Shown: piece after piece, positions 37,217 through 49,029 of the stretch
How positions within the stretch are numbered: the stretch's first letter is position 1
Layout: each line of letters begins with the position of its first letter
Notes under the pieces: generated by a model
Database searches by the model: none
What the model was told of the DNA's origin: nothing
Seen by the model: the letters and a program-made list of their open reading frames with translations, nothing else
Made by a program: the position numbers and the translations under genes
Source: Sipunculus nudus
Lineage: Eukaryota > Annelida > Sipuncula > Golfingiida > Sipunculidae
Direction of reading: 5' to 3'
Length of the DNA: 64,000 nucleotides
Assembly (NCBI GenBank): GCA_026874595.1
Contig: CM049320.1
Span: 26,637,214-26,701,213 of the forward strand

Positions 37217-37348
37217 AATGTGAACCTGGTTATTATGGACAGAACTGTTCCCAGAGATGCCACTCCAGCTGTCAATTCGGAATATGTGATGCAGAGTCGG
37301 GGAGCTGCAAATGTAAAACCGGAATCCGGGCCTCAGCATGCACACAGA
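37217..37348 (+). pseudogene. Gene B EGF-like exon 6, intact
   Basis: 132 nt, phase 1-1. A single module, CEPGYYGQNCSQRC to CKCKTGIRASAC. Acceptor TTTCAG, donor A/GTATGT. Confidence 0.72.
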
Positions 37349-38682
37349 GTATGTTTTTTTAATGCCGGTTAAAATTCTGGGAAATATGTCCATCGGCGAT
37401 AAGCCGACAATGTCACAGACGAAAATGATAGCTATCAGAGCGCTTTGTCGCATGACTGATCAAGCATTGTCGAGGGCTTGGGAAATATTTCTGTATCAGT
37501 CTTTCTTATTTCTATCCTTGAAACCATGTATCTTGTAATGTAAAACTTACCGGTAAAATCACCTGATTAAAAAATTGGTAATTCTTGTTTGGGAAACACC
37601 TAGCCAATACTGTTTTCAAAGTTAATGGTGATATAATCACTTTGATTGTTTATATCCAATCTATAATTCTAAAATATTATATTTTGATTACAAAACAGTT
37701 GTGTTCTTTCATTGCTGATTCTATAAAGCAATAAAAATACTAGTAGCTTTCAACTAACTTCCATTTGTATGATGCATTATTGGTTGGTAAATAATTATGA
37801 ATTATTTAAATAAGAAATATCTTGAATACATATCCCCTGTGAATTTATGGATAGCTGCAAAGCATCTCTCCCAGTTTATCTTATTACACTGTATTATATC
37901 TCTTAAATTGACCAAGGATAAAAATGATGTACATTTTTCTACTTGTGTATTATGAAAATATTTAGTAGACAAATATTGTATATTTGAGGTACCTTTATTC
38001 GTATTTAAAATATGCCTCCTCTGAAGAACATTCATAATATTTCATATTCTCAACTCCCGGTTATTTTAGTAATCATTCTTTTATTGCGGTAATTAGAGAT
38101 CTCGTTTCAGATACACACCCGGTCTAATTTTTCTTTATATACTTTAATCAATTTATTATTTTTCTCATCTTTGATAATAGTTTATTCATAAATCGAATTC
38201 CACATAAACCCAAAGATTTATAGTACATTGACTTTCCATCAATCATGCCTTACCAATCGTTTGAGAGAAGTTGCAATTTTACTTCAGTATTTGTGTTTTT
38301 TTTAAATTAATTGATACCAATCATTGAAGCATTGTTCGTAAAGGCTTTGGTATATAAAATATAAAACTTTTATTGTATTGTGCAATATGCAGAATTCGTA
38401 AATGTTTGTTTCTTTCTATAATGTTATTTATATATGAACGGTTACCACTTGGCACATGTCAGTAATATATAAGAAGATTGCCTTTCCAATTATTTCAAGA
38501 CTATAAGATATTAGATAATGCCCTTGCCTGGCATACAGATACATTTCCAAGATGTCTGCTGGTTCCGCTTGATATTCAATCAACGCACAGGTCCATATGT
38601 AGGACTCCCCGCCTATTTCTGTATTCACTGAGGTTGATGCAAATTATGTAACATTATTATACTGAACTTTATTATGTTACAG

Positions 38683-38794
38683 AAGAACAATGTCCGTTGA
38701 CAAAGCATGTATCCAATATAGGAATCGGCCTTGGCACATCGCTCGGGTTCTGTTTACTGTTGCTTATGAGCTGTGCGATTTTCTTGATATATAG
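38683..38794 (+). pseudogene. Gene B transmembrane exon
   Basis: Opens in phase 1 and ends in phase 2. It encodes CPLTKHVSN followed by one hydrophobic helix (GIGLGTSLGFCLLLLMSCAI) and IYR. Acceptor TTACAG, donor AG/GTAAGT. Intact. Confidence 0.72.
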
Positions 38795-38994
38795 GTAAGT
38801 TTACCCTTCTTAAATGCTTTTTCTTCGAACCTTGTAAACATATGCCATATATATGTATGTGTGTGTGTGTGTGTGCGTGTGTGTGTAACAGTAGCTGTCA
38901 CACCAGGGTTGGTAAGGACAATTACTGGGGTAGTGGGCCAGACATAAAGATCACGTCTCTCAGTCACAAACACCATCCGAGGCACAACATAGAA

Positions 38995-39625
38995 TGTGCT
39001 ATACAGGTTTAATGTGCTGGAGAGAGAGAGAAGCCCATGACATTAAACTCTCCAGTTCAACAGTTGCCTGCCAAGTCATATATACAGTTAAACGGCGACA
39101 AATGTACAATAGGAAATATACACAGAATATACTTAGTTTTCAGAATTTACAGTTAACTTTCCCAAACATAATGTGCGGCACTTACAATGTGTACACATTG
39201 AGAACATTATTACTGAACGGATGACCATCTTTGGTCATAGACAACGCAAACTTTCTGACCACATTTAGCAAAATTAGCGTGTAATAATAATAACTATGAT
39301 GATATCACCATTATTGTGAAATTATAATGACTGACATATTCTAATGAATAGTTTAGGATATTACAGACGACCACATTTGGCCATAGAACAGTTAACCTTT
39401 TGGACCACATTTAGCAATATAGTATGTGTATGATAACATAACCGTTATTATGACAATATATTGACTGACCTTCTCTACTGAATTAACATTGGCACACTAA
39501 TTCAGGAAATACACTGAAAATTACGTACCACGAAAGAGAGAAACACATTAAATTGTACTCTCCAGATCAAAAGTTGCCTACCATGTGATGTTAATCTGGA
39601 AACTTGGCGGTAAAACCAGGTACAC
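38995..39625. repeat. Diverged internal repeats
   Basis: Two relations are visible. 39224-39280 resembles 39370-39425 (GACCACATTTAGCAA shared), and 39010-39070 resembles 39530-39590 (CTCTCCAG then AGTTGCCT). They lie in the intron before the 40262 exon and appear to be degraded repeat DNA. Confidence 0.55.
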
Positions 39626-39911
39626 TATTTATATGCAAATCAACAATATTACTAATAACTGTGTAAGTTTATCCAATGTATCAAAGAAACGCATAAGCAC
39701 TGGAAAGTGATTCCTATATTAAATATAACGCTTGTTACTACATCAAAGATCGGAACTAATCTGGAAATATCTATCGCTACAACAATCCTTCACTAGAACC
39801 AAAGCAAGTGATTATACCGTCAAGTACAAGAAGACAACAGTCCACTTGATAATGACCACCGTGAATGGAGCCGTGAAACCAATGGTATTTAAACTAAATG
39901 TTATGTAATTA

Positions 39912-39913
<2 letters not shown>

Positions 39914-39949
<36 letters not shown>
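39914..39949. repeat. (TA)n microsatellite
   Basis: TA tract upstream of the foldback/hammerhead element at 40044-40162. Confidence 0.9.
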
Positions 39950-39953
<4 letters not shown>

Positions 39954-40043
39954 TTGTTTCCAACAATACACAACTGTTAGAGTGATCTATGGTATGACAC
40001 CAGAGCTTTATAATCATATAAATATATATAGGTTCCAAATCTC

Positions 40044-40162
40044 GTCAGACATTTTAACTACTACCTAGTTTCGTGCAACGTGAAATGGTTCAGTCATACA
40101 GCCTTACCTGATGGGTGCAGCAACACGTTGCACGAAACTATGTAGTTGTAACAATGTCTGAC
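40044..40162. repeat. 39-bp-arm inverted repeat enclosing a hammerhead-like core
   Basis: Arms 40044-40082 and 40124-40162 are reverse complements at about 35 of 39 positions, separated by 41 bases. The right arm carries the hammerhead GAAAC and cleavage region, so the long hairpin and the ribozyme fold exclude each other. It is intronic in gene B and adjacent to (TA)n. Confidence 0.8.
40104..40151 (+). ncRNA. Hammerhead-like motif, core A9 changed
   Basis: The order is stem I TTAC (40104-40107), CTGATGG (40108-40114), stem II GTGCA/TGCAC, GAAA (40134-40137), stem III AC/GT, triplet GTT, then GTAA (40148-40151) closing stem I. CTGATGG replaces the conserved CTGATGA, so the copy is probably inactive. 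The same layout as 28024-28075 supports a shared family. Confidence 0.5.
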
Positions 40163-40261
40163 AAAATTTAATTCCTTTATAATTATATAATTATATATAT
40201 ATAAATACATACATACATATATACATATATGTATATATACGTAAACAAAATTTGCCTGCAG

Positions 40262-40302
40262 GTTCCGCCGAAATGGTCGCTCTAGGCAACCGAAGACAAT
40301 TG
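40262..40302 (+). pseudogene. Gene B juxtamembrane microexon
   Basis: 41 nt, phase 2 to phase 1, complementing the TM exon. It encodes basic RFRRNGRSRQPKTI. Acceptor CTGCAG, donor G/GTAAGA. Confidence 0.6.
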
Positions 40303-40472
40303 GTAAGAATTTCTATAATATATATAGGCCTACGGGGATGTTAACATTTTCTCGCTGCATTTCAATTTCCAGTCAATACACTCTATAGTTGTAACTTTTG
40401 GCAATTTATTTTCCTGTTTATTCTATATTTCTTTAAAATTATATTTCAAAGGTAACCATTTCAACATTGTAG

Positions 40473-40642
40473 AAAGACAACGCGTTGCATACGCATCACA
40501 TTCAATTTCATATGATGATAATGACGCTACGAAATCAGCAAATCGTATCCACGCTGAATGGCCACAGCCTAGAAAAGCAGACCGGAAGCAACGCAACACA
40601 TTTATCCGGATTCAAGAAAAGAATTATGAAGTACTTATCTAA
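40473..40642 (+). pseudogene. Gene B cytoplasmic tail, terminal exon
   Basis: Acceptor TTGTAG, phase 1 start, open to TAA at 40640-40642. The tail is polar and ends in NYEVLI, a YxxL-type motif usable for endocytosis or signalling. Intact. Confidence 0.62.
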
Positions 40643-41552
40643 TTGTACATTACCACATGAAACATGATTTCAAAGCATGAATAATCTTGACAGCATAAAA
40701 AGAACCACATGATACTTAGTTAGATATTAAAGTACATGTAGTAGAATTTTGGATGATAGTTCACTATTTTATTATGAAATGTAAACAACAGTCTCGTACC
40801 GTTAATGTCGGTTAACTGTGCTATTGTTTCGCACGTTTTGGTAAATAACACATCATTAAGAGATAAGGATGTAGCCTCGTGGTACAAGGTCTCTCTCTCC
40901 ATAAATATACATATATATATATATGTATACATATATACTTTCATTCTTTCTCTTTAAATATAGTTATATGTGTGTTTGTGTAAAAAATAGCTGCATTTCT
41001 AATGATGTGTGTACCGATGTACGAGTGTATAAATATGTTTGATATACCCTCTGATATATACGATCAATTAAGTTTGACCATGTTATAATTTTTTCCCTTT
41101 ACACTTCCATCCTTTTGTTTATATGGCATATATCGGTCATAATATATATCATAATAATATGGTATGTTACAAAATACGTCAATCAGTACAATTGTGCTAT
41201 TTGTAGAATCCATTTAAAATATATTCATTTAAACTTCACTTACTTGCCCGGCGATAATTGTTGCTGTGAAATAATGGTCAGCTGCAAGTACACCCGCCTC
41301 TAAGAAGCCGGCGGCCAACGTGCTGTGCCGTTTCCATCATGCTGCTGGTTCATTTTGTTCTCGACTGTTATATTTTGGAGTAGTAGGTGAGTAGCGTGAG
41401 CAGTAATTAATGGAGGTCGAGGTGCAGGTGTGATAAACCAGGGAACCCCTGCATCTTTATTATCATGACTTACATGACTTTCCAATAGAAAGGTTTTTTT
41501 TGTGACCTCAGTATATAAAGTTATGGTTTATAGTAAGATTTCTTGCAGTATA

Positions 41553-42504
41553 AAGTAGAGCGCCGTATTTCCGAATGCCGAATTTCTGGAAATATTTTAC
41601 CGAAAATGAAAATAGAGACCGAAAATTTATTCGTATTGCCGATATATTTCAGGCATGTAACCACCTCAAATGAATTTTTGTAATTAAGAGTCACAAAGGC
41701 CTGTCGATGCTGTCGCCGGGGAAAAGGTGTGATAACTACAGCTAGTAACGCAACGCCAGGCTCCGTATACCCCTAGTAAGCGGCTGAGCAGTTTATCCTA
41801 AAGTACTTGTGTATTATCAACCATGTCTCGTTTGTACTCAAGCAAGCATAGTTCGTCGGCTTTGACTAGGATGTGAGGCCAAACAACGTAGCAGTTTACT
41901 CGCAAGAGTATTGGTGAGGTATCATTCGCACATCGCTTGCGCTCAAGTAGGTTAAATGCGAAGCCATAGCACGCGGGCCTGGTCATACAATTCATTCCGA
42001 TAGAGCAATTGTGTCACTTACTAAAACTTGCCTTTATTCAGCATTTTAAATGTCAAGAAGAACATCAATTAAACACGATCGCCTTGCTGTCACTTACCAT
42101 GCAGAGATACAGAGTCAAAGAAAATAAAACAGACTGCGTTTTGCGAGTGCCGGATTGGCGCCGCCTGCGGGCTGTTAAAGAAACTAACCGAGCTACAATG
42201 ATGGCTGTGTCATTTGACCATTCCTTCCCGTGAATTTTGTTTGGAAAAGTATGGCACACAAGTATCATAAAAACAGGTTAAAACAAGTTTCAACTCTGCA
42301 ATAAATCCGATTTTTGTATAAGTTCCGGTCGTAAATTACGTGAGTCGAAAAGAAACACGATGTTCCCTCAGTAATATAGCGTTTAGTTAATCATTAACTG
42401 TCGTACTAAATTAGCCCAAGAACCCCCGACCGAATTTCCGAAAATTCGCTTTTACAAAAGAAAAGCTTGTCCCCAAACACTTTCGAAAAAACGGTGCTCT
42501 ACTG
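41553..42504. mobile_element. Pogo/Tigger-like non-autonomous DNA transposon
   Basis: Left end AAGTAGAGCGCCG and right end CGGTGCTCTACTG are imperfect terminal inverted repeats, flanked by TA on both sides (41551-41552, 42505-42506). Repeated ATTTCCGAA-type motifs lie inside both ends, as in pogo/Tigger elements. The interior of about 950 bp has no transposase catalytic signature, so it is non-autonomous. Confidence 0.65.
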
Positions 42505-42780
42505 TATTTTGTTTTCTTTTGAATTAAATTAAAACATTTCATATTTGATTTCTTTAATTATCATATATGTAATAAAATGTGTAATAAGTTTTATTTGTTT
42601 ATTTATTTCTGTTTGAGGTTGCTTGCGTAGACGTTTTGGTTTGAAGACTTTTGTGGTAATGAGTGTATTGAAATGTGTGCGCTTGAGTTCTTCCAATGAT
42701 TAAATTCACATTTAAGGTTTAATCAGCTAGGACTATGTAGCCGTGTATGTTGTATCTAGGTAGCCCAGAAGAACGAGTGG

Positions 42781-43020
42781 CTAGTAATTAGGTAGCCCGG
42801 CGGCCGAAAAGGTGACACGCCACCCAAGTCGCAGCCGATAGGGTTGACTGGCCCTGGTCAGGGCCCAGGAGTGGCCGGGTCGGGGTTGCAGCAGAAATGT
42901 TTGCCCGCTTGGCGCCCGAAATGGTCGATTGAGGCCGGCGGCCGATATCGTTGGGGGACGAAAACGACCTATACCCCCGGTTCGAACCCCGCCGGTGCCT
43001 AAATGGCATAATGGTGAAAT
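42781..43020. mobile_element. GC-rich segment with tRNA-like B box, possible SINE
   Basis: A sharply GC-rich block in AT-rich DNA. GGTTCGAACCCCG matches a pol III B box, and GGCGCC can pair with GGTGCC about 90 bases apart as an acceptor-like stem. The T stem pairs poorly, so a functional tRNA is unlikely. Confidence 0.35.
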
Positions 43021-43029
43021 CATTCTTAA

Positions 43030-45990
43030 GCATCATGGACTCTAAATATCTTAATAACAGGTTATCACTTTTTGATTATTTCGTAACCCCGTGCATATAA
43101 AACCTGAAATCCAAAAGGCTTAATATTAACACATTATTCCCATTATATATACCTTCACCCTCTTTTGATAGACACCTATTGTGACACTGGGGTATTTAGG
43201 TCTGCATGGTAGGGCCGACCATTGTGTTGCGGCTTACGTGTTGCGCTCCTGGTCACTAGTTCACAGGTCATTTGTTCATTGGTTATAGGTACATAAAGCT
43301 AGAGACACGTTATGAGTAGGTGACTTGAAAAATATATCAGTTCAAATTAAGTAAATATGTTTTATATATTCTGCACTCTGTATTATGTCTTGTTCCCTTG
43401 TATGAATAATTAATACAATTATGATAGTTATGTTTTTTCATGAACACATACTTAAAGATTACTCATGTTTATTTATTCAAATACGAACCATATACATACA
43501 ATTATGAACGCTCTGCAAAGAAAAAAATCTAATTTTTCATATACATCATAGATTAAGGCCCGTCATGTTCAAGCCTGGAAATTTGACAAAAATAAATGCA
43601 AATGCAATTACCCCACATATCCTTATTTACCATCCCAAGACTACCCTCTGATTCCCAATTTCCAGTTGAAACAGTACATAAATTCTAATTAAATGAATTT
43701 CTATCAACACCTTTAGTCATCGCATAGTTTATCTTTCCAACTGGAACTCTTTCGGCTACCCTGGTTGTCCAATAGAGGTAAATTTGTCATTATAATCTGA
43801 AATCTGCAAACGTTTTACGGAAACAGGAATAAAATCAGTGATATATTATTTTACTATGAAATCAAACGGATGAATGCAGTAAAATAGTGGCGTGCAAACA
43901 TCGTTAAATTTCTAACAAGTATAAACCGGCAAAGTAAATCTTGTTAAAATTTTAAAAAATCAAGATACTATGGATGAATAAATGTTTATTGTTGGTTAAA
44001 TACTTCTAATCCAAAGCACTTCCAGTTATATATTTTAGGAACTTTACTCCGATATAGATGTCTATATACACGTATAAAGAAGGGTATATTTCTATTTCTA
44101 TAAATCCTTAAGGAAACGATACTTATATGTCAAACGCTTAATTTCGCTTGTGACTGATTGCCATGCAAACCGAACAAAAGGACGATGTGTACTTTATTTG
44201 AATTCGCTAGAGGTATATAAACTGTTGACAAGACAGGCAGAAATATTAAACAAATGACAGGTAATTCTATGTAAAATGTAATAATTCCATGTAGCCCAAC
44301 TACTATAATAAAATGTAGTATGCTTCTATTATCGGAAACAGAATTAGTTTGGTTCTGGCATGTATACCTGTCAACTGTTACTTGATAAATTTACTGTGTC
44401 CACCCCTTTATTAAGATTATAATGCTTTTACTACCTAAACGTTCCCTTTACCTAAATATTTGTTCACCAGAAATTGTTCATACGGGGGGAAAATGTTTTG
44501 TCAGTAAGTTCAAATGTGGATTTAATGTTTTTATCTTATAGTATATTTCAAATCTTCTGGTCCTTTTCCAAATTAATTTTAAAAAGATATGCTTGTAGTG
44601 ACTGTATATGTAAAACAAGATGTGCAATGAATTCTATTTATTCAGATAGATATGACTACTATTTACAATTTGGCATCTATGATATTAAAAAAGTCACACC
44701 GTGTGCTGTTATGTTTTCATAGAAATGTGCATGAAGTATTTGAAGCAGATCCTTGTAGAAGCCTCATTGAATTTCTAATTTTCAATGTTTTTAAATTTTC
44801 AAAATGCCCATTAATTTGTCATTTTGCACTAATACGATGATATAAAGGGTGGATGAGAAACCTTTTATTCATTCATTTTTTGTCAAAGCCTAATGGTTTT
44901 GTTAACAAAAAATGGTAAACGATATGCAAAGCTTCTGGAACCTAGGTCACTCTGACAAAATTTTAGGTTATTTAGGAGATTTCCAAAGAAATTCCTTGGC
45001 TAATTAGATGTTAAGTTTGAAGTTTCGAGGTCAAATGTTTAGGATGCGGTCCTATCATGGACGTCCGGACGGGTCCCATGAACAATGGGATTGACAAAGT
45101 CCCGTTGCTATAGCGATGGTAATACCAAAGAGTTAATATCAGATATAACCACCATGTATTCTTTTTGCTAGTGCATACAATAACAAACAATGACCCTCTG
45201 TCCAGGTACATGGTGCGTTACAGATGTCCTGCTAAAAAGCACACGGTTATTTGTGTTCATATGGAGCATCCCACCGAAAAGGGTGACTTCATTATGCGAA
45301 ACGGCCTTTAAGAGTAAAATTGGCGAGAAGAAAGCAGGAGCAGAAATCATCATACTTTATGTAAAATGCGCCTAAAAAAATAATTTGTACTTTGAATATT
45401 TTAAAACTGTCTGGTCCTAACTTTATATATAGAGCAATGGTTGAGTGTGTGTATGTGTGGGGGGGGGGGGGGAGTTGAAGTAAAAGTCTTGTGAATCACG
45501 GTAATCAGACTGTATGTATACGTGCGCAGACAACTTTCTGTTCAACTCGTATAGAAGAAATGCTCAGTCATGTTTGGTTCCTCTCCACACAAGCAAAGAC
45601 CGGGATAACACAGACAAGAGTACCTGTGAGATGGTGTGTGTATGCGTGTGTTTAGGAGAAAGACAGGTTTTGCTGGTCAAACTTTATTTTTTACAAACGT
45701 TTTCGCAGCCAGAGTGCTTAATCGCTATATATGTATATATCGTGGTGCTACATTGGTCTGGGGTATTCACACACTCGTGCATAACAATATTGTTCTCTAT
45801 AGCAATACTATGCTCTAAAGCGCGATGAAAAACGAACTGTTGAACAGACACAACTTGGACTATAATAATTTTACTTTCTGTAGAATTAACGTTTTGTCAT
45901 TATTTTTTTCTATAACCTTTGGTGTAACATTAATATATTACATTGGTTTTACGCATGGACGCATTAATAAATTACATTTGTTTCACACAC
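43030..45990. other. Intergenic region, no gene recognised
   Basis: AT-rich DNA between the converging genes B and C. A TTCATTCATT-ended block near 44825-44880 resembles a LINE tail, but the sequence upstream has no clear LINE motif. A G run occurs near 45459-45471. Confidence 0.4.
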
Positions 45991-45993
45991 ACA

Positions 45994-46826
45994 GACAAAT
46001 CACAACAGATGGCCTTCGTAGGACTGCCAGTAAGTATACAAGAGAAAATCAAACAGTGCATATCGTCTGTTTTCCTTAAGTGGCGTCCTTGATCTTCCGC
46101 TGTTTCCTACAAATGAATAAATATTTCTTAATGATATCCTGGAAAGTTTTACTCATACATTGACATAAAGTACAATGAACCCTTTCATGACAATACTATT
46201 TTGAGATGAATGAACATACCTCAGTACTCGTACTATTACAACGGACAGTCACTGAAACTGGTTTACTCTGATATATACTTATGTGGTCTAGAAATTAAAC
46301 AAAAATAGATTGGTTGTGAACTTAAGAGATTTTTTTAAGGTTACCTAAACGAAACAGTGAATGAGGTTTGTGACTGCTTCCTAAAAAAATCAACGCAAAG
46401 AAAGAGTACACAAAAAGGGAATGTCTCTCCTAATAGGCCACGGCCTGCTTTGAAAATTACTGAATTCTGTTAAACTTGTGATTTGATTTAATTTTAAATA
46501 TAACATAAAACATTGTGCTTTCCGGAGCACAGGAGCTTTACTATGTACTATGTTGGCTACACAGCTGTGATTCAAGATTTCAGCCCAAGGGAGTGTTTGG
46601 TTAACGGTCGGCCTCCACCCAGGTGAGTGCTCTGCAGGCCTAAGTGGGGAGACTGAACCTAACAATCTTGTTTCACCCAATTTCAGGGGTTCCTCAATGC
46701 AATACACCAAGACTCGACAGTCGCGATACCCAGAGCATGTTCGACGCCAGGATAAACGTGTTTTCGCCCAGTCCCGAGGTGCGGAATCGGGATGAGATTT
46801 TACAGATGAACATAGTACCTGGTTAA
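45994..46826 (+). other. Candidate orphan tail exons (45994-46031, 46687-46826)
   Basis: A 38-nt microexon (CACACAG acceptor, A/GTAAGT donor) and a terminal exon (TTTCAG acceptor, TAA at 46824-46826) mirror the phases of the gene B microexon and tail exon (2 to 1, then 1 to stop). The second exon encodes a polar tail ending DEILQMNIVPG. No TM exon could be placed upstream, so this may be a remnant of another receptor or chance. Confidence 0.25.
46580..46650 (+). mobile_element. Partial tRNA-derived SINE
   Basis: CGGCCTCCACCCAGGTGAG and GCTCTGCAGGC are shared with the fuller copies at 49799-50160 and 62830-63165. Only the middle of the element is recognisable. Confidence 0.5.
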
Positions 46827-46835
46827 GCTATATAA

Positions 46836-46999
46836 TAGTAACACCTCAAAATTACGACCAATAACGGGACCATGATAAAGTGGTCGCATATTCGAGTTAG
46901 TCTTATAAACGAGGTCTGACATACAGAGCACAACAATATATAGACCGTGAAAAAGTGGTCGTTATTCGACCGATGTGGTCGTTAGACGAGGGTTTACTG
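46836..46999. mobile_element. Small MITE with CAGTAAACCCTCG-type end
   Basis: The left part reads TAGTAACACCTCAAAATTACG and the right part ends CGAGGGTTTACTG. GTGGTCGTTA-type motifs repeat inside both halves. The ends are imperfect inverted repeats of a mariner/pogo-like type. It lies just 3' of gene C. Confidence 0.45.
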
Positions 47000-47027
47000 A
47001 AAATATTTTTTTAAATACTGTCCCTAT

Positions 47028-47239
47028 TTACCAATACTTGTTGTTGGCAAAGTAACCAAGCACCCCAGCCATCTGGATTGTTATCGCCAAAATACCGAGG
47101 AACAGTACGGGGATCGGCCACGCCGGAGGTGAGCACGCCGGCATGGCGTTCTGATGAGCAGCATTTCCGACTGTCTTATCACAGGTGGTGGAACATTCCG
47201 GACACTCTGTGTTGATGTTGCATGTTACAACCGGTATTT
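47028..47239 (-). pseudogene. Gene C last exon: Cys linker, TM helix, stop
   Basis: Acceptor ATATCAG, phase 1. CNINTECPECSTTC is followed by a hydrophobic helix (IPVLFLGILAITIQMAGVLG) and ends NNKYW with TAA at 47030-47028. The cytoplasmic tail is only a few residues. Confidence 0.7.
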
Positions 47240-47689
47240 CTGATATGTAAATATGTGTCTGTCAACTAATGTTTGTTGGAATATTCTTTGGTATTCATTT
47301 CCTGTGCACTACCATATTCCAATGTCTCTTGTATTGATTTGTTTCCAAAGCCACTCCCTATGGGCTAGTTTATTGCGTCAGTTGGTATTTCTTATCCCCT
47401 CATAGGTATCCTTTTTGTACAGTACATTCATTTTGGTTTTTTTTACATTTTCATGTCTCTCTTTATATGCACTTGGCTAATTTTGGCTTAACTGGCTGAT
47501 TGGGAAATTAAACATTTCTTTATTTCTTATACTCCAATGCTTATAACTGGATAAGTGATATATATTCAATGCGACATAAATAAAACATAAAAAAATGATA
47601 TTGTCATTTCCTTGGAGGGGAGGAGTGACCCTTGCACCAGTATGAGCTAATCTGTCTGCATAGCCAGACGGAGAGAAATGTCTGGTTTA

Positions 47690-48649
47690 CCTGTCTAATA
47701 ATCATCATCACCTGTTTCAAGTCTAGTTTAACAGATAACCTGATAATCATCATTTCCTGTTACATATAGTCTTCCTGATTTTTATACATGGTAACATTAG
47801 TAGATCTAGTTCATCTGCCTTGTAAACATTATCACCTTAATGCTTCTAGGTGACCTTTTTTATAAACATAATTATATGTAACACGATATCACGACTAGTG
47901 TTCCTGCCTGATTAACATCATTACCTGATTTACATCTAGTTTACCTGTCTTCTAAACATTATCACTATATTACATCTAGTTTCCCTTCCTTATAAACATC
48001 ATTACCTGTATCGCCACTAGTTTTCCTTTCTTATAAACATGATCATATTATTACTTCTGGTTTGCTTGCTTATAAACATAATTATCTGTGTCCCTTCTGT
48101 TTTACACGTATTATAAACATATATACCTGTATCACGTCTAGTGCACCTGCCCATAACCATGATCCCTTGATACTAGTTCACCTGCCTGACAAACATCACT
48201 ACCTGTAACACATCAAGTTTACCTGCCTATATACATGATCATCTTAATAACGTCTAATTCACTGTCATATATATGATCACCTTATTACATCTTCTTTACT
48301 TAACTTATGAACAGAATTACTTGTGTCTCCTCTGGTTTGTAACTATAACGGACGCCATGAGCTGTATAACGACTAGTTTACATGTCTGATAAAGACCCTT
48401 ACCTGTATCACATCTAGTGTACATGCCTTATAAACATTATTACCTGTATCACATCTAGTGTACATGCCTTATAAACATTATTACCTGTATCACATCTAGT
48501 GTACATGCCTTATAAACATTATTACCTGTATCACATCTAGTGTACATGCCTTATAAACATTATTACCTGTATCACATCTAGTGTACATACCTTATAAACA
48601 TTATTACCTGTATCACATTTAGTGTACATGCCTTATAAACATTATTACC
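47690..48649. repeat. 41-bp minisatellite copying a splice donor
   Basis: Seven units start at 48401, 48442, 48483, 48524, 48565, 48606 and 48647, exactly 41 bp apart. Increasingly degenerate units extend back to about 47690. On the minus strand each good unit reads TGTGATACAG/GTAATAATG, a copy of the real exon end and donor at 48649 (TGTGACACAG/GTAATA). The array therefore arose by tandem amplification of the exon 3' junction into the intron. Confidence 0.88.
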
Positions 48650-48789
48650 TGTGTCACAGTTGCTTCCGATAAAACCATCCTTGCAGCTTTCTCCGGGACA
48701 ATTACCGTCTGTGACATCACAGGCTTGGGTACTCGAACACATGGAACAGTTCCGGCCGCAACGGAATCCCCACGTTTTGTTGGTACAAG
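48649..48789 (-). pseudogene. Gene C EGF-like exon (most 3'), intact
   Basis: 141 nt, phase 1-1. CTNKTWGFRCGRNC, then CDVTDGNCPG and GFIGSNCDT. Acceptor ATCAAG, donor G/GTAATA. The donor is repeated in tandem downstream. Confidence 0.72.
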
Positions 48790-49029
48790 CTTGATAAAAA
48801 GAGCAATAAAGAAATAACCTACATGTAATGAACGTAAAAAATTACTGGAAAAGTAATGGCTATCTTAATAAAACAATCATCAGAACATGCCAGGTAATGA
48901 CCCGTCAGCGGGGACTACATTTATTTTCTTCAAGTCCGCTCAACTCACGTCTCCGCTGATTCTGACTCAAAACTGGAAGCATGTATTTAATTATTTGATC
49001 TGGTTAGCATAGCAATTTATGGTTTCTGT

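Larger units (their letters stand above)
30745..40642 (+). pseudogene. FTP/F5-8 plus multi-EGF type I receptor, decayed (gene B)
   Basis: Twelve candidate exons share one orientation and compatible phases, almost all 1-1. They are a signal peptide (30745-30808), a Cys module (31286-31492), a galactose-binding fold in two exons (32051-32278, 32587-32804), and EGF-like exons (33067-33177, 34600-34824, 35035-35442, 35857-36116, 36576-36893, 37217-37348). A TM exon (38683-38794) and tail exons (40262-40302, 40473-40642) follow. The layout matches the multi-EGF scavenger-receptor class common in molluscs. Lesions: TAA 30805, TAA 32726 plus a length shift in that exon, TAG 35142, TGA 35415, a one-base deletion near 35912, and TAA 36092. 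Introns are retained, so it is a decayed gene rather than a processed copy. Inferred ancestral role: surface recognition of glycans or particles. Sequencing error could explain single shifts but not all the substitutions. Confidence 0.75.

Noticed and set aside
42895-43000. Functional tRNA gene with GGTTCGAACC B box
   Set aside because: Acceptor-like pairing exists, but the T stem has mismatches and no clear anticodon arm could be drawn.
44474-44840. Possible 3' end of another LINE, because of the ATTC-like tail near 44865
   Set aside because: The short frames upstream show no clear RT or Cys motif, so only a tail resemblance remains.
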